Shown: positions 1-9,083 of the stretch, in pieces | How the letters are laid out: each line of letters begins with the position of its first letter | Position numbering within the stretch: the first letter of the stretch is position 1 | Assembly (NCBI GenBank): GCA_017302165.1 | Contig: JAFLCW010000001.1 | Location: forward strand, 744,001 to 808,000 | Length of the DNA stretch: 64,000 nucleotides | Source: Alphaproteobacteria bacterium | GTDB lineage: Bacteria > Pseudomonadota > Alphaproteobacteria > Micavibrionales > Micavibrionaceae | Reading direction: 5' to 3' | Notes under the pieces: model-generated | Database searches by the model: none | Told to the model about the DNA's origin: nothing | What the model saw: only the letters and a program-made list of their open reading frames with translations | Translations under genes and position numbers: made by a program

Positions 1-273
1 TGTATTTTATGTTTTTGTTGTTCGACATCCTGCCCTAGCTATTGGTGGAACCCGGACAAGTTTTTGGGGCCAGCTATTCTTTTGAATGCGTGGCGATGGA
101 TTACGGATACGCGGGACGAAGCCACGGGCGAGCGTTTAGATCAACTGGACGATGCGTTCAAACTATATCGTTGTCACACGATCATGAATTGTACCAATGC
201 CTGCCCGAAAGATTTAAATCCGGCAAAATCCATCGCTGAGATCAAGAAATTAATGGTAGAGCGTCAAACATAA
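1..273 (+). CDS. sdhB: Succinate dehydrogenase iron-sulfur subunit, C-terminal part
   Basis: This is the last 90 codons of SdhB; the start lies outside the window. SdhB passes electrons from the flavoprotein SdhA through three Fe-S clusters to quinone, in the TCA cycle and respiratory complex II at the inner membrane. The frame opens at base 1 with the cluster motif [12 protein letters not shown], followed by SYWWN. A second cysteine set sits near the end ([15 protein letters not shown]), and the tail [17 protein letters not shown] is typical of alphaproteobacterial SdhB. The distal sdh genes would lie to the left. Identity is near certain; only the 5' part is missing. Confidence 0.96.
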   Translation, partial: CILCFCCSTSCPSYWWNPDKFLGPAILLNAWRWITDTRDEATGERLDQLDDAFKLYRCHTIMNCTNACPKDLNPAKSIAEIKKLMVERQT

Positions 274-298
274 CCTGTTTTATGAACAAGGGGGAACT

Positions 299-709
299 AT
301 GCTTAATCTTGAGATCAATTTCTTTGCATTTTTTGCGTCGGGTATTGTGGCATTTTTGCTAGGAATTCTTTGGTACCATCCAAAAATTATGGGCGCGCGC
401 TGGCTGGCCGTACGGGGTAAAAAGCGCGAAGATATGGACACTAGCCCGCTTCCTTTCGTCGCGTCCTTTTTTTTGTGGGTGCTGACGGCCTGCTTCTTCT
501 CATTTCTGGCACAGTTTTTGGGTATTAATACGGCCGCGGGTTATTTTGCTTTGTCGTGCTTGTTGTGGGTGGCTTTTGCGATGCCACCGGCCTTGATGGG
601 CGCGCTTTACACTGGATACCCGTTCGAAGCGGTGGCGATTGATACCGCCTATCAACTCGGCGGATATTACCTGATTGCCATTGTGCATATTATCTTTTTA
701 TATATTTGA
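299..709 (+). CDS. DUF1761-type small integral membrane protein
   Basis: A 136-residue, very hydrophobic protein with about four membrane segments (roughly residues 8-26, 50-72, 78-100 and 112-134). The N-terminal pattern FASGIVAFLLGILWYHPKI, a Trp-Tyr-His-Pro turn after the first helix, is characteristic of the DUF1761 family, whose function is unknown. A good ribosome-binding site (AAGGGGGAA) lies just before the ATG. It starts 25 bases after sdhB and could be read through from it. No catalytic motif is visible, so no role is assigned. Confidence 0.75.
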   Translation: MLNLEINFFAFFASGIVAFLLGILWYHPKIMGARWLAVRGKKREDMDTSPLPFVASFFLWVLTACFFSFLAQFLGINTAAGYFALSCLLWVAFAMPPALMGALYTGYPFEAVAIDTAYQLGGYYLIAIVHIIFLYI

Positions 710-716
710 TAGGGCT

Positions 717-1247
717 TTATTCAATAAATCCAATGCGGGATTCGCAGTCGGCTTGTGATAGAATCAGCTCTCCTTGAACCATATACAACTTTTGCTTACA
801 TACAGTCGTGCCTTCGAAAGGCATAAAATCTGTTGGGCTCACGGGCATCTGTCCCCGCTCATTGGTGATGGTTTCAATGTCGGCTGATTGACCATCTGGC
901 CGGATACTATGGGCATATAACTTAACGCTAGAGGTATAATCCCTCATTTGTTTTCTGCCCGAAATCACATTAGAAATGAATTGCTCCTTATTTAGCAAGA
1001 TATCCTTGGGTGTCGGGGGATGACCCGGAACTTCATATAGAACAGAGCTGGCAAATCGGCCTGTATCACTCAAATGTTTGGTGAGATAAGAAGAAATATC
1101 TTGATCTGTCAGAGTGCTGGTTTGATGTGTCAAAGCTGTTGTTTCATCTAGAAACTTTTGAAGGGCGACCGGGGTGATGCGGTCATTCGCCAATGCCTCG
1201 GCCGGCAGGAACATCATTGCGGCGAGTGCCAGCTTGAAAAAACGCAT
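717..1247 (-). CDS. Secreted protein of unknown function
   Basis: A 176-residue protein with a clear Sec signal peptide: MRFFK, then a hydrophobic stretch ending at AEALA, with likely cleavage near residue 20. The mature part has two cysteines near the C-terminus (VCKQK and ADCES) that could form a disulfide. Residues 30-160 look like an alpha+beta fold resembling small NTF2-like or lumazine-binding-type periplasmic proteins, but I recognise no family. It converges on the DUF1761 gene with a 7-base gap, and its upstream region is AT-rich. A periplasmic location is inferred; the function is unknown. Confidence 0.6.
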   Translation of the reverse strand: MRFFKLALAAMMFLPAEALANDRITPVALQKFLDETTALTHQTSTLTDQDISSYLTKHLSDTGRFASSVLYEVPGHPPTPKDILLNKEQFISNVISGRKQMRDYTSSVKLYAHSIRPDGQSADIETITNERGQMPVSPTDFMPFEGTTVCKQKLYMVQGELILSQADCESRIGFIE

Positions 1248-1409
1248 TCTTTTGACCCCCTCGTTCGAATGAAACCCTGTTCTTAATGATACCTGATTTT
1301 CTTTTGCTAGAAAGTAAATGGAATAGAAAAAAAGAGTAAACGCACGATTAAATTTTTAAGGCGATGATTAAAAAATTAAGACGTTTTTTACCATTAATGT
1401 GGCCGGTAT

Positions 1410-2258
1410 TTATACATCGATATCAAGGCCAATATCTAGCGAACGGGGCGAATGGGTTAAGGCACCCACGGAAATTAAATCAACCCCTGTTTCCGCAACC
1501 GCGCGAACGGTATCGGCATTGATATTCCCTGAAGCTTCGGTTTGACAGGATCCCTTGACGAGGGTGATCGCTTTTTTCAAGGTTGGAATGTCCATGTTAT
1601 CGAGTAAAACAGCATCAACCCCTAAGCTTAAGACTTCGGTGAGTTGATCTAACGTGTCCACTTCAACTTCAATTCGAACCATATGCCCGATGCGCCGGCG
1701 AACACGCTCCACCGCATCCCGAATGCTGCCGGCCACGGCGATATGATTATCTTTAATTAAAACGCCATCATCCAAACCAAAGCGATGATTGATCCCCCCG
1801 CCAGAGCGCACCGCGCGTTTTTCAAGAACCCGCAAATTGGGCGTTGTTTTTCGTGTACAGCAAATTTTTGCCGGCGTGCCTTTGACGGCCACAACCATGC
1901 TATGGGTGAGGGTGGCAATCCCGGAAAGCCGCTGAACAAGATTAAGAGCGACGCGCTCAGCCATTAAAATGGCTCTGGCAGAGCCTTCGATGGTCATCAG
2001 AGTCTGTCCTGATTCCGCTAGACTGCCTTCGGCAACAGCCGTGATCGTGAGAGATGGATCTGTGAGCTTAAATGCCATCATGGCCGGATCAATCCCGGAA
2101 ATGATCCCGCCTTTACGGGCACGCATAACGGCCTTGGCTTTTTGCGTGGGAGGAATAATGCTTTCGGTGGTGATATCGCCGCGATGTCCTAAGTCTTCTA
2201 ACAAGGCGGCTTTGACGATGGGTTCAATGACAAGCGGATGAAGGGATGATTCAGCCAT
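1410..2258 (-). CDS. nadC: Nicotinate-nucleotide pyrophosphorylase (carboxylating)
   Basis: Quinolinate phosphoribosyltransferase: it converts quinolinate and PRPP to nicotinate mononucleotide, CO2 and PPi in de novo NAD synthesis in the cytoplasm. The 282-residue length is normal. Family motifs are visible: LLEDLGHRGDITTESI at the N-terminus, VALNLVQRLSGIATLT near residue 105, CTRKTTPNLR near 134, GGGINHRFGLDDGVLIKDNH near 155, and the C-terminal barrel pattern VDAVLLDNMD and GVDLISVGALTHS. It starts 2 bases after nadA stops, so the two form an operon. nadB is not adjacent. Confidence 0.96.
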   Translation of the reverse strand: MAESSLHPLVIEPIVKAALLEDLGHRGDITTESIIPPTQKAKAVMRARKGGIISGIDPAMMAFKLTDPSLTITAVAEGSLAESGQTLMTIEGSARAILMAERVALNLVQRLSGIATLTHSMVVAVKGTPAKICCTRKTTPNLRVLEKRAVRSGGGINHRFGLDDGVLIKDNHIAVAGSIRDAVERVRRRIGHMVRIEVEVDTLDQLTEVLSLGVDAVLLDNMDIPTLKKAITLVKGSCQTEASGNINADTVRAVAETGVDLISVGALTHSPRSLDIGLDIDV

Positions 2259-2260
2259 GA

Positions 2261-3259
2261 TTATTTGCTCAACTCCAGCATACGCTCAACCGCCACCCGG
2301 GCGCGAACGGCAATCGCTGGGTCAACCAAGATTTCTGGTGTTTCATGGCGCAAGCATTCCAAAATCTTGGGGAGCGTAATGCGTTTCATGTGTGGGCATA
2401 ACTGACAGGAACGCACAAATTCTGTGCTCGGCGTGGTGGCGGCAACGTTATCACTCATCGAACATTCGGTGATGAGCACCACTTTGGCTGGTTTATGTGT
2501 TTCCAGATGTTCGATCATCTGCTGAGTAGATCCCGTATAATCAGAGGCCGTTAAAACTTCGGGTGGACATTCCGGATGCGCCAAAACCTGCACGCCCGGA
2601 TATTGTGCGCGGAACCGCGTGATGTCATTGGCGGTAAAGCGTTCGTGTACCATACAGCTTCCGGCCCAGTAATGAATTTTCTTTTTTGTTTTCGTCTGAA
2701 CATACTGCGCCAGATATTGATCCGGGATCATGAGAACTTCATCAGCATCCAACGCATTGACGATTTTGACGGCATTACCAGATGTACAGCATACATCGCT
2801 CTCGGCCTTGACCTCAGCCGATGTATTGACATACGTGACAATCGGCACGCCGGGATAGCGCTCACGGAGCAAACGCACATCATTGGCCGTAATGCTTTCG
2901 GCCAGAGAACATCCAGCCTTCAGATCCGGAAGTAGCACTTTTTTATCCATGCATAATACTTTGGATGTTTCGGCCATGAAATGAACGCCGCACTGAACGA
3001 TGATATCCCCCGTAGTTTTGGCGGCCTCACGGGCGAGGGCGAGAGAGTCCCCCACAATATCGGCGATGCCATGAAAAATATCCGGCGTCATGTAATTATG
3101 CGCCAGAATCACGGCGTTTTTCTCGTGCTTTAAACGGTTAATCTCCGCGATATACGGTGCCAGCGTTTCCCAATGATCGGCCGTGTATTGATCCTTCAGC
3201 AAGGCATACACAGACGCGGTATCACGCGCCACATCAGCAGTATAAGAAAGGTTCGTCAT
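2261..3259 (-). CDS. nadA: Quinolinate synthase A
   Basis: Condenses iminoaspartate with dihydroxyacetone phosphate to quinolinate, the first committed step of NAD synthesis. The protein has 332 residues. The [4Fe-4S] ligands of the family are in place: C117 (AGCSLAES), C202 (WAGSCMVHERF) and C288 in the CQLCPHMK motif. The substrate-binding pattern AHNYMTPDI near residue 53 is also present. It is first gene of a nadA-nadC operon. The iminoaspartate source (L-aspartate oxidase nadB or an aspartate dehydrogenase) is not in this window. Confidence 0.96.
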   Translation of the reverse strand: MTNLSYTADVARDTASVYALLKDQYTADHWETLAPYIAEINRLKHEKNAVILAHNYMTPDIFHGIADIVGDSLALAREAAKTTGDIIVQCGVHFMAETSKVLCMDKKVLLPDLKAGCSLAESITANDVRLLRERYPGVPIVTYVNTSAEVKAESDVCCTSGNAVKIVNALDADEVLMIPDQYLAQYVQTKTKKKIHYWAGSCMVHERFTANDITRFRAQYPGVQVLAHPECPPEVLTASDYTGSTQQMIEHLETHKPAKVVLITECSMSDNVAATTPSTEFVRSCQLCPHMKRITLPKILECLRHETPEILVDPAIAVRARVAVERMLELSK

Positions 3260-3325
3260 AATGCCCCTTTTGTAATGGAATTGGGGCGTGAATGCAAAGA
3301 AATCAAGGGGCAGGCGGCGAAGGCT

Positions 3326-3982
3326 TTATTCTTCGCTCGCCCATTTGCGGCGCATGATCGACATGTTGATATGAGGAATACCGCGTTTTTCTTCAAATTT
3401 CTCATAATATTGCTGATGATAATCCTCGGCGACCCAGACCTGTGTTAACGGCTCCAGAGTCGTGACGATCGGGTCTTTCCAGATTTTTTCGTCCGTGGCG
3501 GCCTTGATAGCGGCTTGTGCATCTGATTTTTCCTGCTCATTGGCGTAAAAGATGGCTGACCGATATTGCGGCCCCACGTCCGGCCCCTGACGGTTTAACT
3601 GGGTGGGGTCATGCGCCCGCCGTAACAGATGATCTACCAGATCACGGTAAGAAATGATCTTGGGATCATAATAAATTTCCGTGATCTCGGCATGGATGGT
3701 GCCGTCTTTTCCGGGCTTGCTGTAATTATCATAGGTGGGGTTCGGCAGACTGCCGCCTGCATAGCCGACTTGCGTAAAGACAACCCCGTTCAACCGTCTG
3801 AATTCAGATTCCACACACCAAAAACATCCGGCCGCAAACACGGCACGGGGTAAATTATCGGGCGGTGTATTTTGAAGGGTCGGGCTCATGGTATCCTTGG
3901 CATTAGAGGTGGCACTGTATAAAAAATATAGACCCACGGTCAGCGCGATCAAGGCGGTCATGCCGATGATAGAAAATTTCAT
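3326..3982 (-). CDS. msrA: Peptide-methionine (S)-S-oxide reductase, membrane-anchored or exported
   Basis: Repairs methionine-S-sulfoxide in oxidised proteins. The nucleophile motif AGCFWCVE is at residues 51-57, with C53 as catalytic cysteine. Further conserved blocks are VGYAGG, DPTQLNRQGPDVGPQYRSAI and the C-terminal ITTLEP-like and AEDYHQQYY regions. The first 30 residues form a hydrophobic signal or anchor segment (MKFSIIGMTALIALTVGLYF), which cytoplasmic MsrA lacks, so this copy probably works in the periplasm. It ends 66 bases beyond the nadA start and is on the same strand, upstream of nadA. Alternative products are unlikely. Confidence 0.94.
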   Translation of the reverse strand: MKFSIIGMTALIALTVGLYFLYSATSNAKDTMSPTLQNTPPDNLPRAVFAAGCFWCVESEFRRLNGVVFTQVGYAGGSLPNPTYDNYSKPGKDGTIHAEITEIYYDPKIISYRDLVDHLLRRAHDPTQLNRQGPDVGPQYRSAIFYANEQEKSDAQAAIKAATDEKIWKDPIVTTLEPLTQVWVAEDYHQQYYEKFEEKRGIPHINMSIMRRKWASEE

Positions 3983-4085
3983 GATATCTGCCTTTGTTTG
4001 CCAGTTATTCAGGGGTTGTTATAAAACTATATTCGTCCGCTGATAGGTTTTTGTTACTAGCGCGGGTGTATAATCCGTTATCTCC

Positions 4086-5423
4086 ATGACATATAACGGT
4101 TTTTTGACTAAAATAACGGGCATGACTGATTCCGTCCCTGAAAAATTGTCTCCCCATCACAGCAAACGATCCATCACGAGCTGGTGCCTGTATGACTGGG
4201 CGAATTCGGCCTTTTCAACGGTCATTATCACCTTTGTCTTCAGTGTGTTTTTTACCCGCGGTATTGTGGGGGATGAAACCTATGGTGCCGTCCTCTGGAG
4301 TTATGCCATCGGTCTGTCGGGATTGTTTATTGCGCTTCTGGCGCCGCTGATGGGCGCGGTGGCGGATCATTCCGGACATCGCAAGACATGGATTTTTTGT
4401 TTGTCGTGGCTGTGTATTGTGGCCACATCGCTTTTGTGGTTTGCCCAGCCACATTCTTCGTTCGCCAACATTATGTTTGTACTGACGCTGGTCATTCTGG
4501 CGAATATCGGGTTTGAACTGGCACAGGTTTTTTACAATGCCATGCTGGCACATATTGCCCCGTCGCATCTGATGGGGCGTATTTCCGGATGGGGATGGGC
4601 GGCGGGATATATCGGGGGCTTGTGCGCGCTGGCCTTGGCGCTTTTTGGGCTGGTGGGGTTTGGGGATGTAGAACCCTTCTTGCCTATTTCCGGGGCTGAC
4701 TCTGCCAATCTGCGTGCTACGGGTCCGATGACGGCTCTGTGGTTCTTGATCTTCATGCTCCCGCTGTTGTGGTTTACGCGGGATATGGAACATGCCCCGC
4801 TTCCTTTTGCCAAGGCGTTTAAAACAGGTGCCACGCAAATTTGGCACATGCTCCGCGATATTAAATCTCATAAGAATATCGCCCTGTTTTTGGTGGCCAG
4901 TGCCATCTATCGGGATGGTCTGGTCACGTTATTTGCCATTGGCGGTGTATATGCCGCGGGACAATATGGGATGGATTTTGCGGAAATTCTGATCTTTGCC
5001 ATTGGCCTGAATGTTTTTTCCGGGTTGGGTGCGTTTGTCTTTGGCTGGCTGGATGATTACCTAGGATCAAAGCCAACCATTATGATCTCATTGATGGGAT
5101 TGATTGCGTTCGGGGTATCGGTGCTGTTTGTGCATGATCAATCTATGTTTACGATGCTGGCCTTTGGCATGGGATTTTTTATTGGTCCCGTTCAGGCGGC
5201 TTCGCGCACGCTGGCGGGGCGTCTGGCACCGCATGGCATGATCACTCAGACCTATGGGCTTTATGCGTTTACGGGGAAATCAATCGCCTTTATGGGGCCC
5301 GTGGCATATGGGCTGGCGACACAGGCTTTCGGTACCCAGCAGGCCGGTATGATGTCGATTGTCCTGTTCTGGGTGGTGGGCTTGGCCTTGCTTGCGTGGG
5401 TGCGCGAGGGCGCAGATGATTGA
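4086..5423 (+). CDS. UMF1 (Btg1/Atg22-like) family MFS transporter
   Basis: A 12-helix major-facilitator protein of 445 residues. The first segment contains the family hallmark SWCLYDWANSAFSTVI, diagnostic for the UMF1/Atg22-like group, followed by LMGAVADHSGHRK, the MFS loop 2-3 motif. Substrates of bacterial UMF1 proteins are mostly unknown; the yeast Atg22 relative exports amino acids from the vacuole. Two starts are possible: ATG at 4086, or ATG at 4122 giving MTDSVPEK; neither has a strong ribosome-binding site. The stop overlaps the start of the amidase by 8 bases, so the two genes are probably translationally coupled. Confidence 0.88.
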   Translation: MTYNGFLTKITGMTDSVPEKLSPHHSKRSITSWCLYDWANSAFSTVIITFVFSVFFTRGIVGDETYGAVLWSYAIGLSGLFIALLAPLMGAVADHSGHRKTWIFCLSWLCIVATSLLWFAQPHSSFANIMFVLTLVILANIGFELAQVFYNAMLAHIAPSHLMGRISGWGWAAGYIGGLCALALALFGLVGFGDVEPFLPISGADSANLRATGPMTALWFLIFMLPLLWFTRDMEHAPLPFAKAFKTGATQIWHMLRDIKSHKNIALFLVASAIYRDGLVTLFAIGGVYAAGQYGMDFAEILIFAIGLNVFSGLGAFVFGWLDDYLGSKPTIMISLMGLIAFGVSVLFVHDQSMFTMLAFGMGFFIGPVQAASRTLAGRLAPHGMITQTYGLYAFTGKSIAFMGPVAYGLATQAFGTQQAGMMSIVLFWVVGLALLAWVREGADD

Positions 5424-6129
5424 TCTGCCGTCACCGAATTACAACTCCCGTCAGGGTCAAAAACCACAATATATCATTTTGCATTACACCGGTATGACTA
5501 ACGCGAAGCAAGCGCTGGACCGGTTGACTGATCCCGCCTCTCAGGTCAGTGCACATTATACCGTGGATGAACGCGGTGAAATTTATTGCCACGTGAGCGA
5601 AGAAGATCGTGCTTGGCATGCCGGGCAATCTTTCTGGCGCGGGGTAACGGGGTTGAATGCTCATTCCATCGGGATTGAAATCGTCAACCCGGGACATGAA
5701 TTTGGCTATCGCCCATTCCCCGACATTCAAATATCGGCGGTGATTGATCTATGCCGGGATATTATGCCGCGGTATGATATAGACCCTGAAGATGTATTAG
5801 GTCATTCGGATATCGCCCCGGCGCGAAAACAAGACCCGGGGGAGTTATTTCCATGGGAGCGATTGGCACGTGAAGGCGTGGCGGTTTGGCCGGATGTGGC
5901 GGATGAAGACACGGTGTTATCGATGGGGATGAATATCCCGCGTGCCCTGTGTGACTATGGGTATGATCCCCGGGTAAAATATGCCGAACGTCTGATGGCC
6001 TTCCAACGCCGCTTTGTCCCTGAAATATTTACCCCTGGTTATACGCCCGGCACGGAAACATCTTTAACCCGGGCGCGGCTTTATGCGCTTTTGGCGGGTC
6101 ATTTGACGTCCCCGCAAGGGACATGGTAA
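5416..6129 (+). CDS. N-acetylmuramoyl-L-alanine amidase (AmpD/AmiD type)
   Basis: Zinc amidase that cuts the bond between N-acetylmuramic acid and L-alanine in peptidoglycan or its anhydro-muropeptides. The 237-residue protein has the Amidase_2 fold. Zinc ligand candidates are the His in IILHYTG (near residue 22), the central His in HSIGIEIVNPGHE and the His/Asp of LGHSDIAPARKQDPGELFPW. A C-terminal region (about residues 185-235) resembles a peptidoglycan-binding helical tail. The chosen ATG overlaps the transporter stop (ATGATTGA); the frame stays open 57 bases further up but that would lie inside the transporter. No signal peptide is seen, so a cytoplasmic, AmpD-like recycling role is more likely than an outer-membrane AmiD role. 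Confidence 0.9.
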   Translation: MIDLPSPNYNSRQGQKPQYIILHYTGMTNAKQALDRLTDPASQVSAHYTVDERGEIYCHVSEEDRAWHAGQSFWRGVTGLNAHSIGIEIVNPGHEFGYRPFPDIQISAVIDLCRDIMPRYDIDPEDVLGHSDIAPARKQDPGELFPWERLAREGVAVWPDVADEDTVLSMGMNIPRALCDYGYDPRVKYAERLMAFQRRFVPEIFTPGYTPGTETSLTRARLYALLAGHLTSPQGTW

Positions 6130-6136
6130 GACACGG

Positions 6137-6525
6137 GCTCTCTGCCAAGTCGTTGGATCGTCGCTGATATTTTATCAGAGGAAAGTCCGGGCTTCACGGA
6201 AGCAGGATGCCGGGTAACGCCCGGACAGTGCCGCAAGGTATTGATGGAAAGTGCCACAGAAAACAAACTACCTGAAGATGCGTGCATTTTCAGGAAAAGG
6301 TGAAAAGGTGCGGTAAGAGCGCACCGCGCACGTGGTAACACGGACGGCAGGGCAAACCCCATCCGAAGCAAGACCAAATAGGGGTGGCACAGGGCGATGT
6401 TTCCGCGCCGCCGCCCGGGTAGGTTGCTCGAGGGATATGGCAACATATCTCCCAGATGAATGACGGTACACCGCCCGTTAAACGGCGGGGACAGAACCCG
6501 GCTTATAGGCGACTTGGCAGAGAGC
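6137..6525 (+). ncRNA. rnpB: RNase P RNA, bacterial class A
   Basis: Catalytic RNA that trims tRNA 5' ends. The conserved core GAGGAAAGTCCGGGC begins at 6178, and the 3' core ACAGAACCCGGCTTATA begins at 6491. A GGTAGGTTGCTCGAGGG-like P10/11 region and GTGGTAACACGGACGG are also present. The P1 helix is formed by 6137-6152 and 6510-6525, a perfect 16-bp complement (GCTCTCTGCCAAGTCG with its reverse complement), which fixes both ends. It sits between the amidase and lptD on the same strand. The call is secure; the exact end may differ by a few bases. Confidence 0.97.
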
Positions 6526-6618
6526 TTATCAGACGAGACCTGTGCGGCTTCATCTATCACCCCAATCCAAGAATTATGTATTATAAATCGTCATTACAGC
6601 TTGACGAATAGCCCGATA

Positions 6619-9012
6619 ATGTCAAAGAATCGTTTTGAGTTATACAGGTTCCTGCCTAGGAGAGTTTTTATTATCCACATACTTATACACAGAAATTCAC
6701 TCGGTCTCCTGATCGCGCTTTGCCTTGGCGCGGGTTTATCGGGCGCTCACTCTGCGTGGGCACAAACGCCGGAGTTGCCGGTGAGCAATTCTCTCCCGCT
6801 GTTTCCGGATCAAGGTGAAAAATCTCCTGTCGATTTTGCCGCGGATGATGTGGCCTATGATGAAACCGGGCGCATCGTGACGGCAACGGGTAATGTGGAA
6901 CTCATTCAAAATGGCCGCATCCTCAAGGCTGATAAAATTATTTACAATCTGGGCGCAGACTCCGTGATGGCCATGGGCAATGTGGTGCTGAATGAAACCA
7001 CGGGGGATACGTATTTTGGCGATAGCGTTCAATTAAATGACAGTATGAAACGCGGGGTTGTTCAGGGACTACGCGGATTATTGGTGGACGGATCACGCTT
7101 TACCGCCCTTCAGGGAGACCGCGTCGCGGGTGAATATATGGTTCTGCGTCAGGCGACCTATACCCCGTGCGAGCCCTGCAAAGCAGATCCATCTGCAGAT
7201 CCGCTGTGGCAACTGGTGGCGCAAGATGTCACGCATGACGAAGTTGATAAAACCATTTCATATAAAAATGCCCGGCTTGAAATTCTGGGGGTTCCGGTGG
7301 CCTATACCCCTTATTTTTCGCACCCCGATGGCACGGTGAAGCGCAAAAGCGGTTTTTTAACCCCCAGCTTCGGGATGGATGATCAATTGGGGGCGCGGTA
7401 CGCACAGGAATATTACTGGGACATCGCCCCCGATAAGGATGCCACCATCGGCCTCATGGCCATGACCGAAGAAGCCCCCGTTCTCTTGGGGGAATATCGT
7501 CAACGTTTTGATAAAGCTAATCTCAAGGTGGCCGGGAGTTCAACTTATTCCACCCGTATCGATCAAGTCGGGAATCGAGACGAAGATGTGAGCGAAGATG
7601 TGCGGGGTCATTTGTTTGGCGAAGCCAGATGGGACATGTCGGATACATGGCGTTCCGGGGCACGGGTTCAAGTGACATCAGATGAACAATATTTAAACCA
7701 GTACGATATCAGTAGCGATGACGTGCTGGAAAATGAACTCTATGCCGAACGGTTTGAGGGGCGGAATTATGGGGTCGTCCGTGCCTTATCGTTTCAGGAT
7801 TTACGCATCAGTCAACGAAATCTGGATCAACCCCATGTCGTGCCAGAAGTCAAAGCGAGTTTCGTGGGTACGCCGAATGCCACGCTGGGCGGGAGATGGA
7901 ATGCTGAATTATCGGCATTAGGTTTATATCGTGACGGGAGTGGTCAGGACATCGCACGCACCAGTGTTCAAGGCGGGTGGGAACGTAAATTCACCACCGG
8001 TTTTGGTCTGGTGACAGTGGCGGATATTCTCTCCCGCGCCGATCTATACCAAATTGAAGACCGGGATATCACGGTGCCCGGATCGGCATCGAGTGATTCC
8101 GGTGCCCAAGCGCGCGGGTTTATGCAAGGTAATATCATGACGTCTTATCCTTTGGTGAACCGTTTTGATTCCCTTCAATGGACGGTAGAACCACTGGTCG
8201 CTGTCACGTTGGCATCAGATGTCAATGAAACGGGACGTATTCCCAACGAAGACAGCCGGGATGTGTATCTGGACTCACTGAAAATTTTCAATTCTAACCG
8301 CTTTCCCGGCTATGACCGGATCGAAGACCAAAGCCGGGTGACCTATGGTCTTCGTACCGGATTATTTGGGTATGAAGGCTATCGCGGTGAAATTTTTCTG
8401 GGACAAAGTCGGCGTTTTGAAGACCGGGTGACATCGTTTCCCGAAGGATCTGGATTATCTGAACGTGAATCAGATTATGTGGGGATGATCACCAGTTCTA
8501 TCGGTGACTATTTGGATTTGGATTATCGTTTCCAGGTGGATAGTGAAGAATTAAAATCACGCCGTCATGAATTGGGATCATTGCTCAATTTGGGGCCCTT
8601 ATCCTTGTATAATCAGTATTTCTTTGCGGATTCTCTTTTGGGCTCTGACATTGCCGAATCCCGGGAGCAAATATATTCCAGCGCACAACTCAGGATTTCT
8701 GAAAACTGGGCTTTACGGAGTGGTGCCCGTTATGATCTAGGTGAAGATGAAGGCCTGCGCGAAGCATTCTATGGCATAGATTATCTGGGTCAGTGTATGA
8801 CATTTTCCGTGACCGGAACACGCACGCTCACCCGTGATTCATCGGGGGATAGCGGCACGGAAATTATGTTTCGTATTGGCCTTAAAAATCTGGGTGAATT
8901 TGAAACATCAGGCTTTAGCGTGGGCGGCGATGATGATAGTTCTAACACATCAGATGATAACGATACGAATTTATCCACGACCACTGTGACTCCGCGTACT
9001 GTTACAAACTAA
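6619..9012 (+). CDS. lptD: LPS-assembly protein LptD (outer-membrane barrel)
   Basis: Inserts lipopolysaccharide into the outer leaflet of the outer membrane, together with the lipoprotein LptE. The ORF can be extended upstream to 6460, but that start lies within rnpB. The ATG at 6619 (MSKNRFELY) gives 797 residues with a signal-like segment LGLLIALCLGAGLSGAHSAW ending AQ. Domains in order: an OstA/LptA-like jelly roll (FAADDVAYDETGRIVTATGN), the LptD core near the YTPCEPC cysteine pair, and a long C-terminal beta-barrel. The end is Ser/Asp/Thr-rich, an odd low-complexity tail. No surA or pdxA follows, unlike many alphaproteobacteria. Confidence 0.92.
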   Translation: MSKNRFELYRFLPRRVFIIHILIHRNSLGLLIALCLGAGLSGAHSAWAQTPELPVSNSLPLFPDQGEKSPVDFAADDVAYDETGRIVTATGNVELIQNGRILKADKIIYNLGADSVMAMGNVVLNETTGDTYFGDSVQLNDSMKRGVVQGLRGLLVDGSRFTALQGDRVAGEYMVLRQATYTPCEPCKADPSADPLWQLVAQDVTHDEVDKTISYKNARLEILGVPVAYTPYFSHPDGTVKRKSGFLTPSFGMDDQLGARYAQEYYWDIAPDKDATIGLMAMTEEAPVLLGEYRQRFDKANLKVAGSSTYSTRIDQVGNRDEDVSEDVRGHLFGEARWDMSDTWRSGARVQVTSDEQYLNQYDISSDDVLENELYAERFEGRNYGVVRALSFQDLRISQRNLDQPHVVPEVKASFVGTPNATLGGRWNAELSALGLYRDGSGQDIARTSVQGGWERKFTTGFGLVTVADILSRADLYQIEDRDITVPGSASSDSGAQARGFMQGNIMTSYPLVNRFDSLQWTVEPLVAVTLASDVNETGRIPNEDSRDVYLDSLKIFNSNRFPGYDRIEDQSRVTYGLRTGLFGYEGYRGEIFLGQSRRFEDRVTSFPEGSGLSERESDYVGMITSSIGDYLDLDYRFQVDSEELKSRRHELGSLLNLGPLSLYNQYFFADSLLGSDIAESREQIYSSAQLRISENWALRSGARYDLGEDEGLREAFYGIDYLGQCMTFSVTGTRTLTRDSSGDSGTEIMFRIGLKNLGEFETSGFSVGGDDDSSNTSDDNDTNLSTTTVTPRTVTN

Positions 9013-9083
9013 GATTATATATACCTTGTGCTGACGATATTAGAATTGTAGAAAATATAGCAATATTTAATGAAATTAACCCC

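Noticed and set aside
1340-1390. TTAA repeats resembling CtrA boxes before nadC stop
   Set aside because: The spacing between TTAA elements is 4 or 8 bases, never 7, and the region is simply AT-rich.
4215-4871. Long basic reading frame on the minus strand
   Set aside because: Antisense to the MFS transporter, rich in Arg/Gln/His as expected from the reverse of a hydrophobic protein.
6460-6618. Extension of lptD to an ATG at 6460
   Set aside because: It overlaps the 3' core and P1 strand of RNase P RNA; the start at 6619 gives a normal export signal.
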